64,000 nt of DNA, taken from contig VYZB01000326.1 of NCBI GenBank assembly GCA_013397455.1, positions 796,677 to 860,676 on the forward strand. Direction: 5' to 3'. This DNA is from Crotophaga sulcirostris (taxonomy: Eukaryota > Chordata > Aves > Cuculiformes > Crotophagidae). Below the pieces are notes generated by a model. That model searched no databases. It saw only the letters and a list, made by a program, of their open reading frames with translations, and was not told the origin of the DNA. The position numbers and the translations under genes were made by a program. Shown here in pieces: positions 24,331 through 36,700 of this stretch (position 1 is its first letter; every line of letters begins with the position of its first letter).

Positions 24331-24889
24331 AGCAAGTTTGCAGAGGACACTAAGCTGAGCGTTGATCTGCTTCAAGGTTGGAGGCTCTGCAGAGGGATCT
24401 GGACAGGCTGGATCCATGGGCTGAGACCAATAGGATGAGGTTCAACAAGGTCAAGTGCTGAGTCTTGCACGTGGGTCACAACAAACCCATGCAGCATTAC
24501 AGCCTTGGGGAAGAGTCGCTGAAGAGTTGCCTGGTAGAGAAGGACCTGGGGGTGGAGAAGAGGAGGCTGAGGCGAGACCTCATCACTGTCTACAACTGCC
24601 TTGCAGTAAGGCGAGTGTCAGTCTCCTCTCCCAAGGAAAAAGTGATAGGACGAGAGGAAATGGCCTCAAGTTGCATCAGGGAGGTTCAAACTAGGCATTA
24701 GGAAAAATTTCTTCACTGAAAATGTGGACAGGCACTGGCAGAGGCTTCCCAGGGATCTGCTTGAGTCACCATCCCTGAAGGTGTTTAAAAGATGGGCAGA
24801 TGTGATCTGGTTTAGTAGAGGACAGGTACGGTTGGACTCGACGATCTCAAAGGTCTTTTCCATCCAGGTGATTCTATGATTCTGTGATC
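24331..24889 (+). mobile_element. CR1 LINE with internal deletion (group C, plus strand)
   Basis: This 560-bp plus-strand copy begins inside ORF2 (AAGTTTGCAGAGGACACTAAG, encoding the RT region before KLSV-like sequence) and reaches EKDLGV. It then jumps directly to [16 protein letters not shown] near 24554. Full CR1 elements have roughly a hundred extra codons between these blocks, so an internal deletion is inferred. The 3' end is complete, with GATTCTATGATTCTGTG at 24870-24886. Confidence 0.93.
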
Positions 24890-25889
24890 TCTGCACAGTG
24901 ACAAGGATGTTCGAGTCAGAGCTGGCTGCATTTGCCCTTTACCTGAGCAAAGTTAAATCCCCTTGACCCAGCACTGGTGAGACGCCTCGAGCTGTCTCTG
25001 CCGATGCAGAACTGGGGAGCTCACTGCTGCAGGGCGGTGGGATGGCTTTTGCTCAATACAAAACAAAGCGATGAAACCCCAAACCCTCAGCATCGGGGCA
25101 GGCTGGCAGGTCAGGGGGAAGCTGTCACTGCCAAGGTGCTGGCATGTGATGAAGGGATGCACCAACCTTTCCCAGCTCCAGCCGAAGCCACGGATGCTGA
25201 TGGCTGTCAGCGCCTGGCCAGAAGGGCACTTTGCTCTGCTCTGATAGGAGACCGAGGCGCTCCCGCTCTTTAAGCTGGCAGGATCTGCTCATTTCCATTG
25301 CCGCACCGCCTGGCTCTGTGCTCACATTACGTGGCATCAGACCACAGCTGACATGAGGTGCTCGACACTTGCGTGCCCTTACGAGACCCTCCTCTCGCAG
25401 CCGATGCCCGCCTGGCGTGCCAAGGAGTAGCAAAGGAGACATTAGCGCTGTCACCTTGCCTGCTGGGCTCAGGAGACCTTTGAAACGGGCACTACACTTG
25501 ACCCTCATCCTCTTCTTAATTAACAGCGTGGGTATTAAATTGCAGTCTTTTATTCATGGACAGGTGTGTGTCTTTGTTAGAGGTCCCTGCTTAAATCATC
25601 TGCCTCGTCTCCAATAACAATGTTAACGATGCTCAGAGCCGGCTCTGGACTGCAAAACATATTTCCCTGATGTTTGTTCAATAATTCCCTGAGAATTAAA
25701 AACATCTATTACCGGCTGCAGGATGCTAAGAGGCCCCTGGAGCAGAGACCAGGCTGTAACTCACTGGAGGGGCTCAGCTGATGCCGCAGATGCTGTTATC
25801 TGAGTAGCAGGCTCTGGCACTCCGTGGCTTTTGATGCTCTACCAACTCATGGGCACTGCAGCACGGTCACAGCACAGCATTGAGAGTTA
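24890..25889. other. Unique sequence with AT-rich block
   Basis: No exon is supported. The block 25510-25720 is AT-rich with TTAATTAACAG, AATAACAATGTTAACG and TTCAATAATTCCC motifs and no simple repeat. It is a candidate conserved non-coding element by composition only. Confidence 0.4.
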
Positions 25890-26184
25890 TCATAGAATCA
25901 TGGAACCATGGAATGGGTTGGGTTGGAAGGGACCTCAAAACCCAACCAGTTCCACCTCTCTGCCATGGGCAGGGACACCTCCCACTGGATCAGGGGGCTC
26001 CAAGCCCCATCCAACCTGGCTTTCAACACCTCCAGGGATGGGGCAGCCACCACTTCTCTGGGCAACCTGGGCCAGGGCCTCCCCACCCTCACAGCAAAAC
26101 ATTTCTTTCTAAGATCTCATCTCAATCTCCCCTCTTTCAGCTTCAAACCATTCCCCTTCATCCTGTTTCTGCACTCCCTGATCA
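25890..26184 (-). mobile_element. CR1 LINE 3' fragment (group A)
   Basis: The plus strand starts TCATAGAATCATGGAACCATG, with tail units drifted to GGAACCAT. The minus strand gives MRVGRPWPRLPREVVAAPSLEVLKARL from the ORF2 end. It becomes unrecognisable just after CTGCACTCCCTGATCA. Confidence 0.95.
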
Positions 26185-29034
26185 CTCCCCTTCAATCAGC
26201 CATGCCCACCCTATCAGCCATGCCTAAGTTCCTGATGTGCTCCAGGATTGCTCCTGGGACACAGATCTCCAGTTGCTCTGTTGTCCCATTACCATCATCA
26301 CCACTACAAGTGCCAGGACACTATCCCAAGGCACTGGGACCATATTGGGGAGGATCACACTGTGCCAGTCGGTGACACTGCGGGAATGAAGCCCAGGTGT
26401 CCCCAGCCCGGGACATCATCCACACCCTGCTAAAAATTCCTCTTTATTCCCCAAATTGTAAGCTGTTGAGCACGTGAGAGCACTGCGTTGACACAGACAG
26501 TGCCACAGAATACTCCTCATCCCTGTCATGACTTCTGGCAGCTCAGAAATGTTGTTTCTGGAAAAATATTTATCCTGTTAATGAAGCAGAGGCAGCAGCA
26601 GAGGCCCCAGAAGGTCAGAGCAACACTCGTCGCAATCAGCTCCCTTCACAGCTCCCACTGAATGGGGCTCTGATTGCAGATGCCAATCAGAGCACTCAAT
26701 TTTTGCCTGCCTATTTGGAAATTAAAACATAAAGGCACTTTCCCAGACACTGCATTTAGGGGTGGTTGATATAACATAATCTTGTGGGCAGAAAGCCAGA
26801 TGGATTCAGAGGGTGGGATGCTGCGGTTGAGTGACTCAAGGTAGAAAATGCATCTTGCATATCTTAAAACACATACTCCAGGGAGACTTAGAGAAAGGGT
26901 TGGGGGCTGCTATCCATTGAAACACCACCACCCCTCTCCCAGCCTCCAGGACATGGGATTTTCATGCAGGTCTTACCTCTGTGCCTCAGGACTGAGCTGT
27001 TGCCAGTGGCCGCTAGCCAAACTGCAGGCTGCCGTTTTGGTTCCACTGCCTGTTATTTTTAATTATTATTGGTATTTCTAAGCATTTTTGCATCTCACCC
27101 AAACAGTGAGTCAGTTGGATGATCAGCAGGCAAGAGGAGAAATGAAAACAAACTAATCCAGGCCTGCAAAAGCTCGGCTCGTAAAATGCACAACGCTCAA
27201 CTGCTGCGGAGCGGCTGGACTCATCCCGCAGTAAAGCTCTCATCATTTCCATTTAAATCGTCCAAATTAAAGAGCAGTTCTAGTTAGAGCATCTGCCTGA
27301 AGATTCTCGTGCCTTCCCATGCCCCCACGAGCCCAGCTGTTTGGATCAGAGGTGGAGGAGCTGGCTGCAAAATCGCCAGATGAAAAGTGATAGAAATTAG
27401 ACTTGAGCTGGAAACGATCTGCTCACACATTCCCAAGTGTGTAGGGATGAGATGTCACCCCACTGAGATGCATCCCAAGGGGACACCCAGGTGACAGCAC
27501 TTTACTCTTAAATCAGCAGACACTACTAGCCCTCACCATCCTGGGGAAGCAAGGAGCTGAATGCAAACTTCTCCCAGGATGGGCAAAGCAGAGCAGGGAG
27601 ACAGCAGCAGCTCTGCCCATCCCTTGGGGCTGAGGGCAGAGTGACACAACCTTGCAATGCCTCTGATGTAGGACATGAGATGCTCCAGCTGCGAACCATC
27701 ACTCGGACAACAGCCACCTTGTTGGGAAGAGAAACAATAATGAATGCCCTGGGCAGCTCCCTGCCCATGCACACCATGAGGAGCAAACCCTGCAGCCCAA
27801 CCACAGAGATGTGGCAGCCACCCTATTGACATGTGCATGGGTAACCTTCAGGGACACATCTAACCTGACCAGCATTTCCATCCTCCAGTTCACAAGCACA
27901 GGGAAGGGCCATGAGGACATCATGGGGGAAAGAAAAAAAAATAACCCCATGAAAAATAATCCTGCTTTCTCCAGATTAGCCCCATTTCACCATGCAGCAT
28001 CCCTGCCCCTTGCAGGAGCTAATGTTAGCACCCCAGTTACACAAGCACCTTATAGAGAGCTCCTATTTAAAGCTCTGCTTCTGTGGCAGCACGTGACACA
28101 GACATTTCAATCCCCCACGTGAACCATCCTGATGCATTTCTGCTCATTCATTCCCTTCGCCCACAAGCTGCCGGAGTACACATCTGCTCCCAGATCTTCC
28201 CACCACATGGAAACACTGTTCTTGAGTGGCTCCATGCCTGTACTCAAAGCCATACTCCAAAAAAAAGGCCTTAATTACAGCAGAAGAGAGCCCGTCAGAT
28301 CTCTTAATTCAACCTGTCTTTTTATTAATTAAAACACAAAACATTTAAAGTAGAAAAGTGTTGGTTGGCAACTGAAAGCAAAGCCCCTGGTGGAGCTTTG
28401 AGAAGATAAGTGATGCACAAGCTGCCCTTACTCCTTGTTTTCTGCCTCAGGGGCTGGGACGAAGCAAGTGACAGCTCTAGCTTCCTTCACCAAAAAAATA
28501 TTGTCTTGTCATCGATATGTGACTGCCAGTAGGGAGCAGCAGGCAGCTCTTTAAGACACTCGAGGGAGCATGGGACAGCAGTGGAGAAGTGTCCCCATCT
28601 CTGCAGAAGCCCCAGCACATCATGCCAGCAGCCCTAAATCATTTCCCATCTTGAGGTGTCCCCAAGCAAACAGCATCTCGCCTTGGGAAGGATGCTCAAC
28701 CCATTGAAGCCCAGCTCAGCACCTTCCTTACAGACAGGTGAGATGGTTGCTGCGTGGTGGCAGCACAAGGCTGGCTCCAAAAGACGCCGCGACGGCTGCG
28801 TGCACCAACATAAAACCCAGGCTCGCACGAGTTTTCAGGAGTTCTCAATTCTGTGCCAGCCAGTTTTTGTGTGTGGGTACAGGAGCGTTTCTATCTATCC
28901 TGGGTACTCATCCAGTGAGCAAATATCCTCTGCCTGAAGCAGTCTCTGTGCGTGCAGATACCAGCCAGACCTACCAGAAGAAGGGGAAAAAAAATCCAAA
29001 CCCAAACGCGAAGCCTTCCTCCGGCATTCGTCAT

Positions 29035-29180
29035 TTTAATTAGCGGAGCTGTGCCTTGAATCTCAATGGGAGATTACACCATAAAGAGAGCCAGGCGGAA
29101 TAGCACAAGTATCTCCTCTCACTTCAGAAACGAACAGAACTGTCTGTGAAATTATTAGTAATATTATGTGTCCCATTTAG
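29035..29180. promoter_or_regulatory. AT-rich candidate conserved non-coding element
   Basis: CATTTTAATTAGCGG at 29030-29044 is followed by complex unique sequence and then by AAATTATTAGTAATATTATG at about 29150-29169. The block has no low-complexity repeat and is bounded by ordinary sequence. Regulatory function is inferred from motif content alone. Confidence 0.25.
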
Positions 29181-30254
29181 AGCTCAACATGCACGTCCTG
29201 GGGGCTCGCCCGACAGCAACAAGCAATCTGATGGCTGGGATGGTTTCAAGCCTACAACCAGTCACTGTCAACCCAGATGACATTTGCAGCACCAGTGTCC
29301 TGCCAAATTGTTCAAGCTCAAGGCTCGGTCCTTCACCTCTTTCCCCTTCTTCACCTACCCAGATGTTTCCCAGTTGCCACTCACTGTGCCCCTGGCTCAG
29401 TAATGTTAATGTCGGCAAAGGAGGCTTCTAGCACAGTCAACCTCACAGCACGGAGTTGCCTACACATCATACACACACATGCTGTGTCTGCACCATCCAT
29501 AGAGATACTCTGAGGAAATAAATAAAGACATATCCACTAAGTCTTCCATGCCCCAAACGTCCTCAGGTAATCATAAAAATCATGAGTGTACATAAATTCA
29601 TGGTGCTTGTTCGTTGGCCTTTGACAGCAGTCGCTTTATTCTCTCTTATAAGGGTTAAAAACTTCCCCTGGGAAGATTAGAATCCCAATTTCCCATCAAA
29701 TAGTCCAAGAGCTGGGACTGCACAGTCCTGACTGTATTCGTGCACCTCCTCTGAGCACAGGGCAGTCCTAAGGGACCATTTCTGCTCGCAGAAAGGGAGA
29801 GAGAATGGAGTGGCAGCAAAACCCCACATCCAACATTCCCTGTAAATTGCTAAAACCCAGCCCCATTGCCTGAACAAATAGCAAGCCAGTAGCAAGCTAG
29901 AGAATCACCCCAATTTGTCCACCCTAAAAGCCTCTGTGCTGTAATCTAATTTCTCTAATTAAAGGTGCCTTGGCTTGCAGGAGGCTGCAGAGAAACACTG
30001 CTCTGCCACCGTGACCAGGTTTAAAGCTCCTTCCCTATCATCGAGTGGAAGTTACTGGAGTAAAGAGCATTTCAGTCACGCGGCGTTATCACTTTATGCT
30101 GAATTGGAGGCTACAAACATGTTCACCATCCCTTCAGTGTTCAGATAATAAAATCAAAAGAAGGGAGCGCCAACTAGAAACTCAGCCTGGCGCTGAACCA
30201 AAACCCCCTTCCCGAGGTTAAAAATCAAGCAGGCAGCATTTGAAGGAGTTAAAG

Positions 30255-30381
30255 CCGCTCTGCGCATTTTCACACGCTCGTGCGCGTTTTCGGGAGCTTG
30301 GCTGGCACCTCCAGCAGAAGTGCCAACGCGCCTCAAGGCAGCCTGGTGCTCCGGCAACGTTCCGGCCAGCGCGCGTCGCCG
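30255..30381. promoter_or_regulatory. CpG cluster, possible small CpG island
   Basis: I count 17 CpG in about 127 bp, including TGCGCG at 30291-30296 and GCGCGCGTCGCCGG at about 30370-30383. The surrounding kilobases have only occasional CpG. Such a cluster may mark an unmethylated regulatory element or promoter. No transcript or exon is visible beside it. Confidence 0.4.
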
Positions 30382-30439
30382 GCTGTGCCTCCTTTTCCCT
30401 CTTTGCAAGGTGATAGGTGAAGCCACCTCCTCCATAAAA

Positions 30440-30670
30440 GAGCTCCAAACCTATGGGTGGAAATGCTAATAAGAGCTAGTTATGCTTATTAAAGCAGTTC
30501 CCTGGCAGCTGACGCAAAGAGGACATTACAGAAAAGCCCGCTTTTGGAGATGACTGGTGCAATTTGTAGATCGTTATCGCTCGGATAAAATCAGATAACT
30601 TTAAAACAATTGGAAATGTTGAGTTTAGACCATCTCCCCTTGGGATATAATATATGCTTTAATGATGCTG
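30440..30670. promoter_or_regulatory. AT-rich block next to the CpG cluster
   Basis: It contains the inverted pair TAATAAG (30467-30473) and CTTATTA (30485-30491), GATCGTTATCGC and GATATAATATATGC. It starts 60 bp after the CpG cluster, and the two may form one regulatory unit. This is inference from composition. Confidence 0.25.
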
Positions 30671-32320
30671 CATGTAAGTAATGCTGGAATTGCCGGCAGT
30701 GATGTGTTCTCACTGTGGAGAACAGAGCCAGGATCTGCAACTATGTAAAATAAACCATCTCAAACCAAAGGAAAGGCATCGTTTGCCAGCAGCAGTGGTG
30801 CTTTTATCCTCCCTGTGGGTGAAAAAAAGCCACCCTGTCCCCTTCAGCCACTCTTTGGCCTCACCTAACTGGCACTCAGAGCTGTTAAAAGATCTATGGG
30901 TGGGACAAGAGCCAAACTGGAGGTGGAAAAAGCCTCGGAGACCTCATGGGAGGTGGGTGGCTAATATAAGAGGAAGAGTTTGACCCTAAATTGAGAACAT
31001 ATTTTTAAAAAGCAAAAAAATAGCATCTCGTAACAGGACCACGTCTCACTCCAACTCTTCCCGTTCCACAGCCAGGCGCTCGCTGTGAGCCTCCATCCTC
31101 TGCACATCAACAAAAATCACATCCCCTGGACCCACGCCAGGCTGGAGCAGTTAAGAGGAGTTTAAAAACACAGCCCTCTGACTCCACGCACAGTCCCTTG
31201 CCCCGAGTAAATCTGTAATGCCCAATATTCAGCCACTGAAAAAGCGATTAGGAAGGGCAGGTCGTGGCTTGGTGAGCCCAGAGCTGTAAAGGAATAAAAA
31301 AGAGGAGGTTACCCACCTGCCTTCCAAAACACAGGCCCATTAAACTGCAGGGAGGAGGGATGCTCGCGCACTCGTGGACGATGGCAGTGGTTGTTCTTGC
31401 ATCGTCTCATAAATATTTAACAGTAAGCACTTTGTAAAGAAGAATGTTATTAAGGCTGGTGTAGTCTGTGGCTCCAAATGTGGCCATACATCAGATGTTG
31501 CCAGTCTGGTATGCAGAACCCTCTTAGAGCAGCCAGTGGCAAATCAGTTTCCTCCTAGTAGAAAACAATAATAAGGAAAAAAAAAAAAAGGGGAAAAAAA
31601 GTAAAATTCCAAGTTGCAGAGCCCTGGGGAGGTGTGTGCGAGGCGTTTGAGAGATGTCCTACCCATAGATCAGACCTTCACAATTCACCTACAGTGATAC
31701 AGATCTCTCGGAGAGATGGGGGAAGAAGGGGAGGGGGGAAAGGCAAAAACCCAATAAAACAGAATGCGCTAGATGAAAAGCAATTCTTGGCAGCAATTTT
31801 TAGCATAAACACATTGTTGGCTTTTTTCTTTTCCTGCAATAGCAAATTAATCTTTTTATTGCCGCCGAAGATGTTCTAATAATATTTATTTCAGCACTTT
31901 ACAGTTTATTGTGATACTTTTGACTTCTATGGGGCTCTGAGTTTTTTTCTTCCCTGGACTGTGATTTCATTTGCTTCATCATAGCCCTGGCAGGCCCGAA
32001 GGGAGGGATGGAAGAAAGCTGGCTCCAGCTGAGAGCAAACCTCCCTGTGCCCTGGGTGAGCAGGTGAAGAGCCAGACTGGGCTCCTGCTCACCTTTGGAA
32101 CACCCAGGAGTCACAAAGCAAACAAACCTCCTTTCTTTAGCAGCTTGTTGAGGCCAGTGAGAGGTTTATTTAACACTGGGGATCAAGCCTGAGAGCCCAG
32201 AGTGGTCTCCTGCCCCAAAATATGAATTTAAAAACCTGTCTTTGGAGCACACAAGCTTCTCCCCACTAATCTGTTTGCTGCCGGTCCCCAAGGAACCTAC
32301 GTTGGCAACGGGGGTACAAG

Positions 32321-33060
32321 GAATGATGGAACCATGGAACCATGGAATGATTTGGGTTGGAAGGGACCTCAAAGCCCATCCACTTCCACCCCCTGCCATG
32401 GGCAGGGACACCTCCCACTGGATCAGGGGGCTCCAAGCCCCATCCAACCTGGTCTTGAACACCTCCAGGGATGGGGCAGCCACCACTTCTCTGGGAAACC
32501 TGGGATAGGGCTTCCCCACCCTCACAGCAAAACATTTCTCCCCAAGGTCTTATCTCAATCTCCTCTCTCTCAGCTCAAAACCATTCCCGTGGTCCTGTCC
32601 CTGCACTCCCTGATCAAGAGCCTCTCCCCAGCTTTCCTGGAGCCCCTTTCAGCACGGGGAGGCTGCTCTATTGTGTCCCTGGAGCCTTCTCTTCTCAACC
32701 CCAACTCTCTCAGCCTGTCCTCTACGGGAGGTGCTCCAGCCCTCAGATCCTCCCTCCCCTGCTGGTCCCACTGCTCTGGATGCAGCCCAGGACACGGTTT
32801 GGTTTCTGGGCTGTGGGCGCACGTTTCTGACTCATGTGGAGCTTCTCACCCCCACCCAGCACCCCAAGTCCTTCTCCTCAGGGCTGCTCCCAATCCGTTC
32901 TCTTCCCAGCCTGTAACTGTGCTTGGGATTGCCCCAACTGATGTGCAGGACCTTGCACTTGGCCTTGTCAAACTTCCTGAGGTTCGCACAGGCCAACCTC
33001 TCCAGCCTGTAAAGGTCCCTCTGGATGGGAAAAAACAAGTGACCCAGCCAGTCCCCCCCA
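32321..33060 (-). mobile_element. CR1 LINE, about 740 bp (group A)
   Basis: The plus strand begins with three drifted tail units (GGAACCATGGAACCATGGAA). The minus strand holds the ORF2 end (PREVVAAPSLEVFKTRLDG) and, upstream, a separate frame at 33071-32832 with IQRDLYRLERLACANLRKF, DKAKCKVLH and SSPEEKDLG, which belong to the CR1 reverse transcriptase. Small deletions between these parts shift the frame. The 324-codon plus-strand frame over this region is its antisense shadow. Confidence 0.95.
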
Positions 33061-33559
33061 AGAGCACACACAGCCTGGAGGACCCCACTTTAATTTGCAT
33101 GTCAGCCAGCATCCTGATGCTAAAATGTCACTGCATCCACACACTGTCCTCCTACACTACGTGGTCCTTGCCTGGTATTCATTTCTGTGCCAAAATGCTG
33201 ATAATTTCTTTTATTGGGCTTCCACAAACTGGTCACTTACTCTCTCTGCATAGCCAGGAATGGTTATTGTGGCAGTTGCACATGGACCATCTGAGCAGTG
33301 ACATATGAAGCAGATTTAAATAGGGAATAGGGCTATTAAGGCACTTAGCAATATGGCAGTAAGAAACGCAGCCCATGAGTTCATAATTTGGTTTAAAAAT
33401 ATTGAAAATTATTTTAATTCCCCAATTATCATAATGAAAACCTGGAGAGAGGAAGCATGTGTGGAGGGGAGGGAGAGCTGGTGGGACAGCAGGAGAGGCA
33501 AAGATAGGCAGGGAAGGAGATTTATAAAGCACAATTCCCCCAAGCAAGCATTTACATGG
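33061..33559. other. Unique AT-rich interval between CR1s
   Basis: The segment 33300-33440 is AT-rich with TAAAAATATTGAAAATTATT and CCCAATTATCATAATG. It could be a conserved non-coding element. No exon is supported. Confidence 0.4.
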
Positions 33560-33562
33560 TAT
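33554..33562. repeat. Upstream copy of a CR1 target-site duplication
   Basis: ACATGGTAT occurs here at the tail side of the CR1 and again at 33662-33670 just after its truncated 5' end. The last bases overlap the element's own TATCAC start, so the true duplication may be seven to nine bases. Clear duplications are uncommon for CR1. Confidence 0.55.
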
Positions 33563-33663
33563 CACAGTATCACAGTATTACAAGATTGGAAAAGACCTCT
33601 GAGATCATCGAGTCCAACCTATAACCCAACACCAACACCAACCCATCATCTAAACCATGGCAC
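33560..33663 (-). mobile_element. Minimal CR1 3' fragment with GATACTGTG-type tail (group B)
   Basis: The plus strand shows TATCACAGTATCACAGTATT followed by CTCTGAGATCATCGAGTCC, CCAACACCAACACCAACCC and TAAACCATGGCAC. Only about 100 bp of the element are present. The break falls within one or two bases of that in the copy at 52112-52213. Most of the element was then duplicated in tandem (33593-33748). Confidence 0.93.
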
Positions 33664-33748
33664 ATGGTATAGACCTCTGAGATCATCGAGTCCAACCTAT
33701 AACCCGACACTAATACCAACTCATCATCTAAACCATGGCACATGGTTT
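33593..33748. repeat. 78-bp tandem duplication inside and beyond a CR1
   Basis: Unit 1 spans 33593-33670 and unit 2 spans 33671-33748. Both start AGACCTCTGAGATCATCGAG and end CACATGGT plus two bases. They differ at a few sites (for example ACCAACACC versus ACTAATACC). A third AGACC at 33749 suggests five-base microhomology at the joint. The unit includes host sequence next to the CR1, so duplication came after insertion. Confidence 0.93.
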
Positions 33749-36700
33749 AGACCCTGGTGATACAGCCTTGGGTGCAGAGGCCAAAGGGATGGATCCTGCA
33801 CCTTTCTACCCTCAATATTGGCTCAAATAGCACAGAAAGCTGTTAGAAGGCATGTTGGGTCTTGGCTCCCACAAGCAAACAGCTGTGAAAACCTCCAAGA
33901 AAAGCCAGGAAGCATCACCAAGGGTTGAGGATCTGGTGGACCTGGAGCTCGCTCTTCACGTCCCCTCCCACCCTTGCACCACCCTCACCCTATTTCTGTG
34001 CATCCACCCCAAACCACTCGCTGCTCCTTGGCCAAGCAAACCCAAGCTGGGCTCAGGAAACACCAGAGGCGGTCGCGCTTTGTCAGTACTGGGTTGGTTT
34101 AATCTGTGCATGTGTTTAATTCCCCGCTCTGGCGTTTCTCTCCTCTATCACTTTTCACAGACTGTCAGTCCCAGAACCCTTTACAGAGCAGCCACAATGC
34201 CATCCCTACTTAGGAATTACGCCAGCTCCAGCAGTCATTAGGCACTCGCCGTGTCCTACACGCAGCTGTGAACGTTCATGCTAGTGAGACCTAATCAGAC
34301 AGCGGATCAACTGCAAGTGGAGCAGGGAGGTAAGCAGGGATGACACCACCCGCTCCCCTGCCTTGAAAGCTTTCAGGTTGCTATTGGAGTATTTTTCTTA
34401 GAATTTAAAAAATTCCATTTGCCTTTTTTTTTTTTTTTTTCCTGCTTCAGGAGTTCCAGTATCCAAACTGGGTATCATCACCCGTTTTCCTCATGACCCA
34501 TTTTCCCCACTAATACCCCTGCCCACAGCACTTCACCCCTTACACTGACCTCTACCTGCTCCAGGTAAACCGTCCTTCCACCTTTCCCTGGGCATCCAGG
34601 GTGCCTGCAACTGCAGACAGGGGTCCTGGGCTGGATGCACCATCACTCTGATCTGATCTGGCAGCTACTGAGATACAGATTTGCAAAGGTACCTAAAGAT
34701 GCACATCAGTTGCCTGGTGGGATTCTCACGTGGCATGAGCCTCAGGTGCCTTTTCCAAATTGTACACTGGAAGAGGTAAATGCAGCACCTGCACAAGTGC
34801 TGTGGAGATTTCTGCACGTCTGGGCTCTGCTGGCCTCCCCCTGCAAAACCCCACAGCACTTCTCAGCTGCCTCTTTGCCCAGGAGGAGCTAACAGAACAC
34901 CACCTACAGCTCACATTGCAACCATATCCAGCCCTCGACAGCATGCAGACCTTGCAAGAAATCAGTATGTGAGCAGCTGCTTCCAGCTCTAGCAGCTCAG
35001 CCCCTCTGCAGGGCAGGTTTTAGCATCAGGGGGGCAGGCAAGCCCTGTCACTCAACAAGTACAAACTCAGGCTTTAGGATAAAGTCATAGCTCAAGGGCT
35101 CTCCCAGACCGCATCTGGGGGAATGGTCTTTGCAGCTGGCTTGCACCTTTTCTCCCCAACACTGTCTCTGCCTCAACATCTCTCCCTGTGCTTCATCACC
35201 TGATGTTTTAAATGCTTCACTGTTAAGACCGGGGCTATTCTTGCATTCACAAAGCACCTGTTTGATTTCAGATGCTACCACGGGAATTCCTTTTGCCCAA
35301 CACACGTTGCCAGTAAATCTCCAAGTGGTTTTATTTTGGTTTTTAAACCAAAGGGTGGTTTAAGACAGGGAAACTGAGGCACACAAAAAGGATAGGACCT
35401 GCTCACCCATCACTCAGTGAAGAACCACATCCCCAGCTGGGAATGCAATCTTTAAAATCCAATGGATAAGGTGCTGGAAAGACTTCCCTGTGCTCCAGCA
35501 TAGCTTAGACCCACACCTCCCCAACAAATCCAATCCTGTGGCAATTTCCACCCTGACAAGCTCTATTTTTCCCCCTAGAGTCCTTAGAAAAAGCCACGAG
35601 GGTGGCGGAGGGAGACGGCGCATGCCCTTCGCAAGGTCAAGAAAAATCCCTCGAAATGTCATAGAGTTTTGAGAGTCCTAAATGAAGAAATTGCTTAATC
35701 TACCTGGGGGATTGCAGCTATTATATCCACTGCCGTAAACAAGCTTCAGATCCAGCTCCTAAGGATTGCACCGACAGAGAGGAGCCGAGGCTAAATTGAC
35801 AAGTTGTCTCTGCTGTCCTTGAAACTCAATTTGCCATCGCTCACCTCATTTCAAATTAGTGCAGAGAGGAGCCTCGCCGGCCGAGGATGCTCTTTTGGGG
35901 CTTGGTTATGCAAGATCCTTGCTACTCTCTCCGCATGCCAGTGGTTTGGGGCTTTGTCCTGTTGCAACAGGCATGGGGAAAAAAATGGAAATTAAATGCA
36001 GTCCCTTGAACACAGCCAAAGCTGTATAAATTGGGGAGAAACTCAGCATTTTGCAAACAAACCCAAAAAAGGGGGGTACATCCTTTAAATCCTTCCCTGA
36101 ATGCTTCAAGGGAATGAGCACAAGAGCAGATCTTTATGTAGAGATGAAGTTTATACCTGATCCAAATCTGCTGTTGTTTGGGACTGAACTGAATATTCCC
36201 AGTGGGTTGGGATGGTTCGAGGAAGAAGAGATCCTCCAGGTTTGTGTGTGTGTTTTTCAAAGGGCATAAAATTGTGCCTGGATCACATTTGCAACAAACG
36301 TCTTCAGTATCCAGGGAACTCGCTTTATATTTTCAAAAGGAGGATTTTCAAGAGGTAAAATTTCAGGTGAGAGTTTCGCATCAATGCTGGAAGGGTGGTC
36401 TAAAAATTCAACATCAGCAAAATTACAGGCAATCGCCCCCTGATATTTCAGGAGGAAAGTTGGGTCCAAATAGCTCTGACAGTGGCTTTTCAGCATTTAT
36501 CACTTTCTGGGGAAAGGGAGTTGCATCAGACACACAGTGTCAAAGATCAGACACTTCTTTTGAATTTGAGGATGGATCCCAAACCAGTAGTTTTACACCA
36601 GAAGCCCTGCTCTCAGGCCCATCAGACACAGAATACTCCAGCAGAAAGGAGACTTGTGGCTTTATGCCTCCCAAATCCAATCAGCCAATTATGCTCCCTA

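Larger units (their letters stand above)
26185..32320. other. Six-kilobase stretch free of CR1
   Basis: This is the second longest repeat-poor interval. It holds AT-rich blocks at 29035-29180 and 30440-30670 and a CpG cluster at 30255-30381. Minor A-rich runs occur (about 31578-31590). No frame shows a recognisable protein family. Confidence 0.5.

Noticed and set aside
32334..33308. 324-codon plus-strand open frame, the longest in the window
   Set aside because: It lies antisense to the CR1 at 32321-33060; its Pro- and Ser-rich sequence is the complement of ORF2.
33593..33748. Repeat-spacer array resembling a CRISPR
   Set aside because: The two 78-bp units are directly adjacent, derive from a CR1, and there are no spacers or cas genes.
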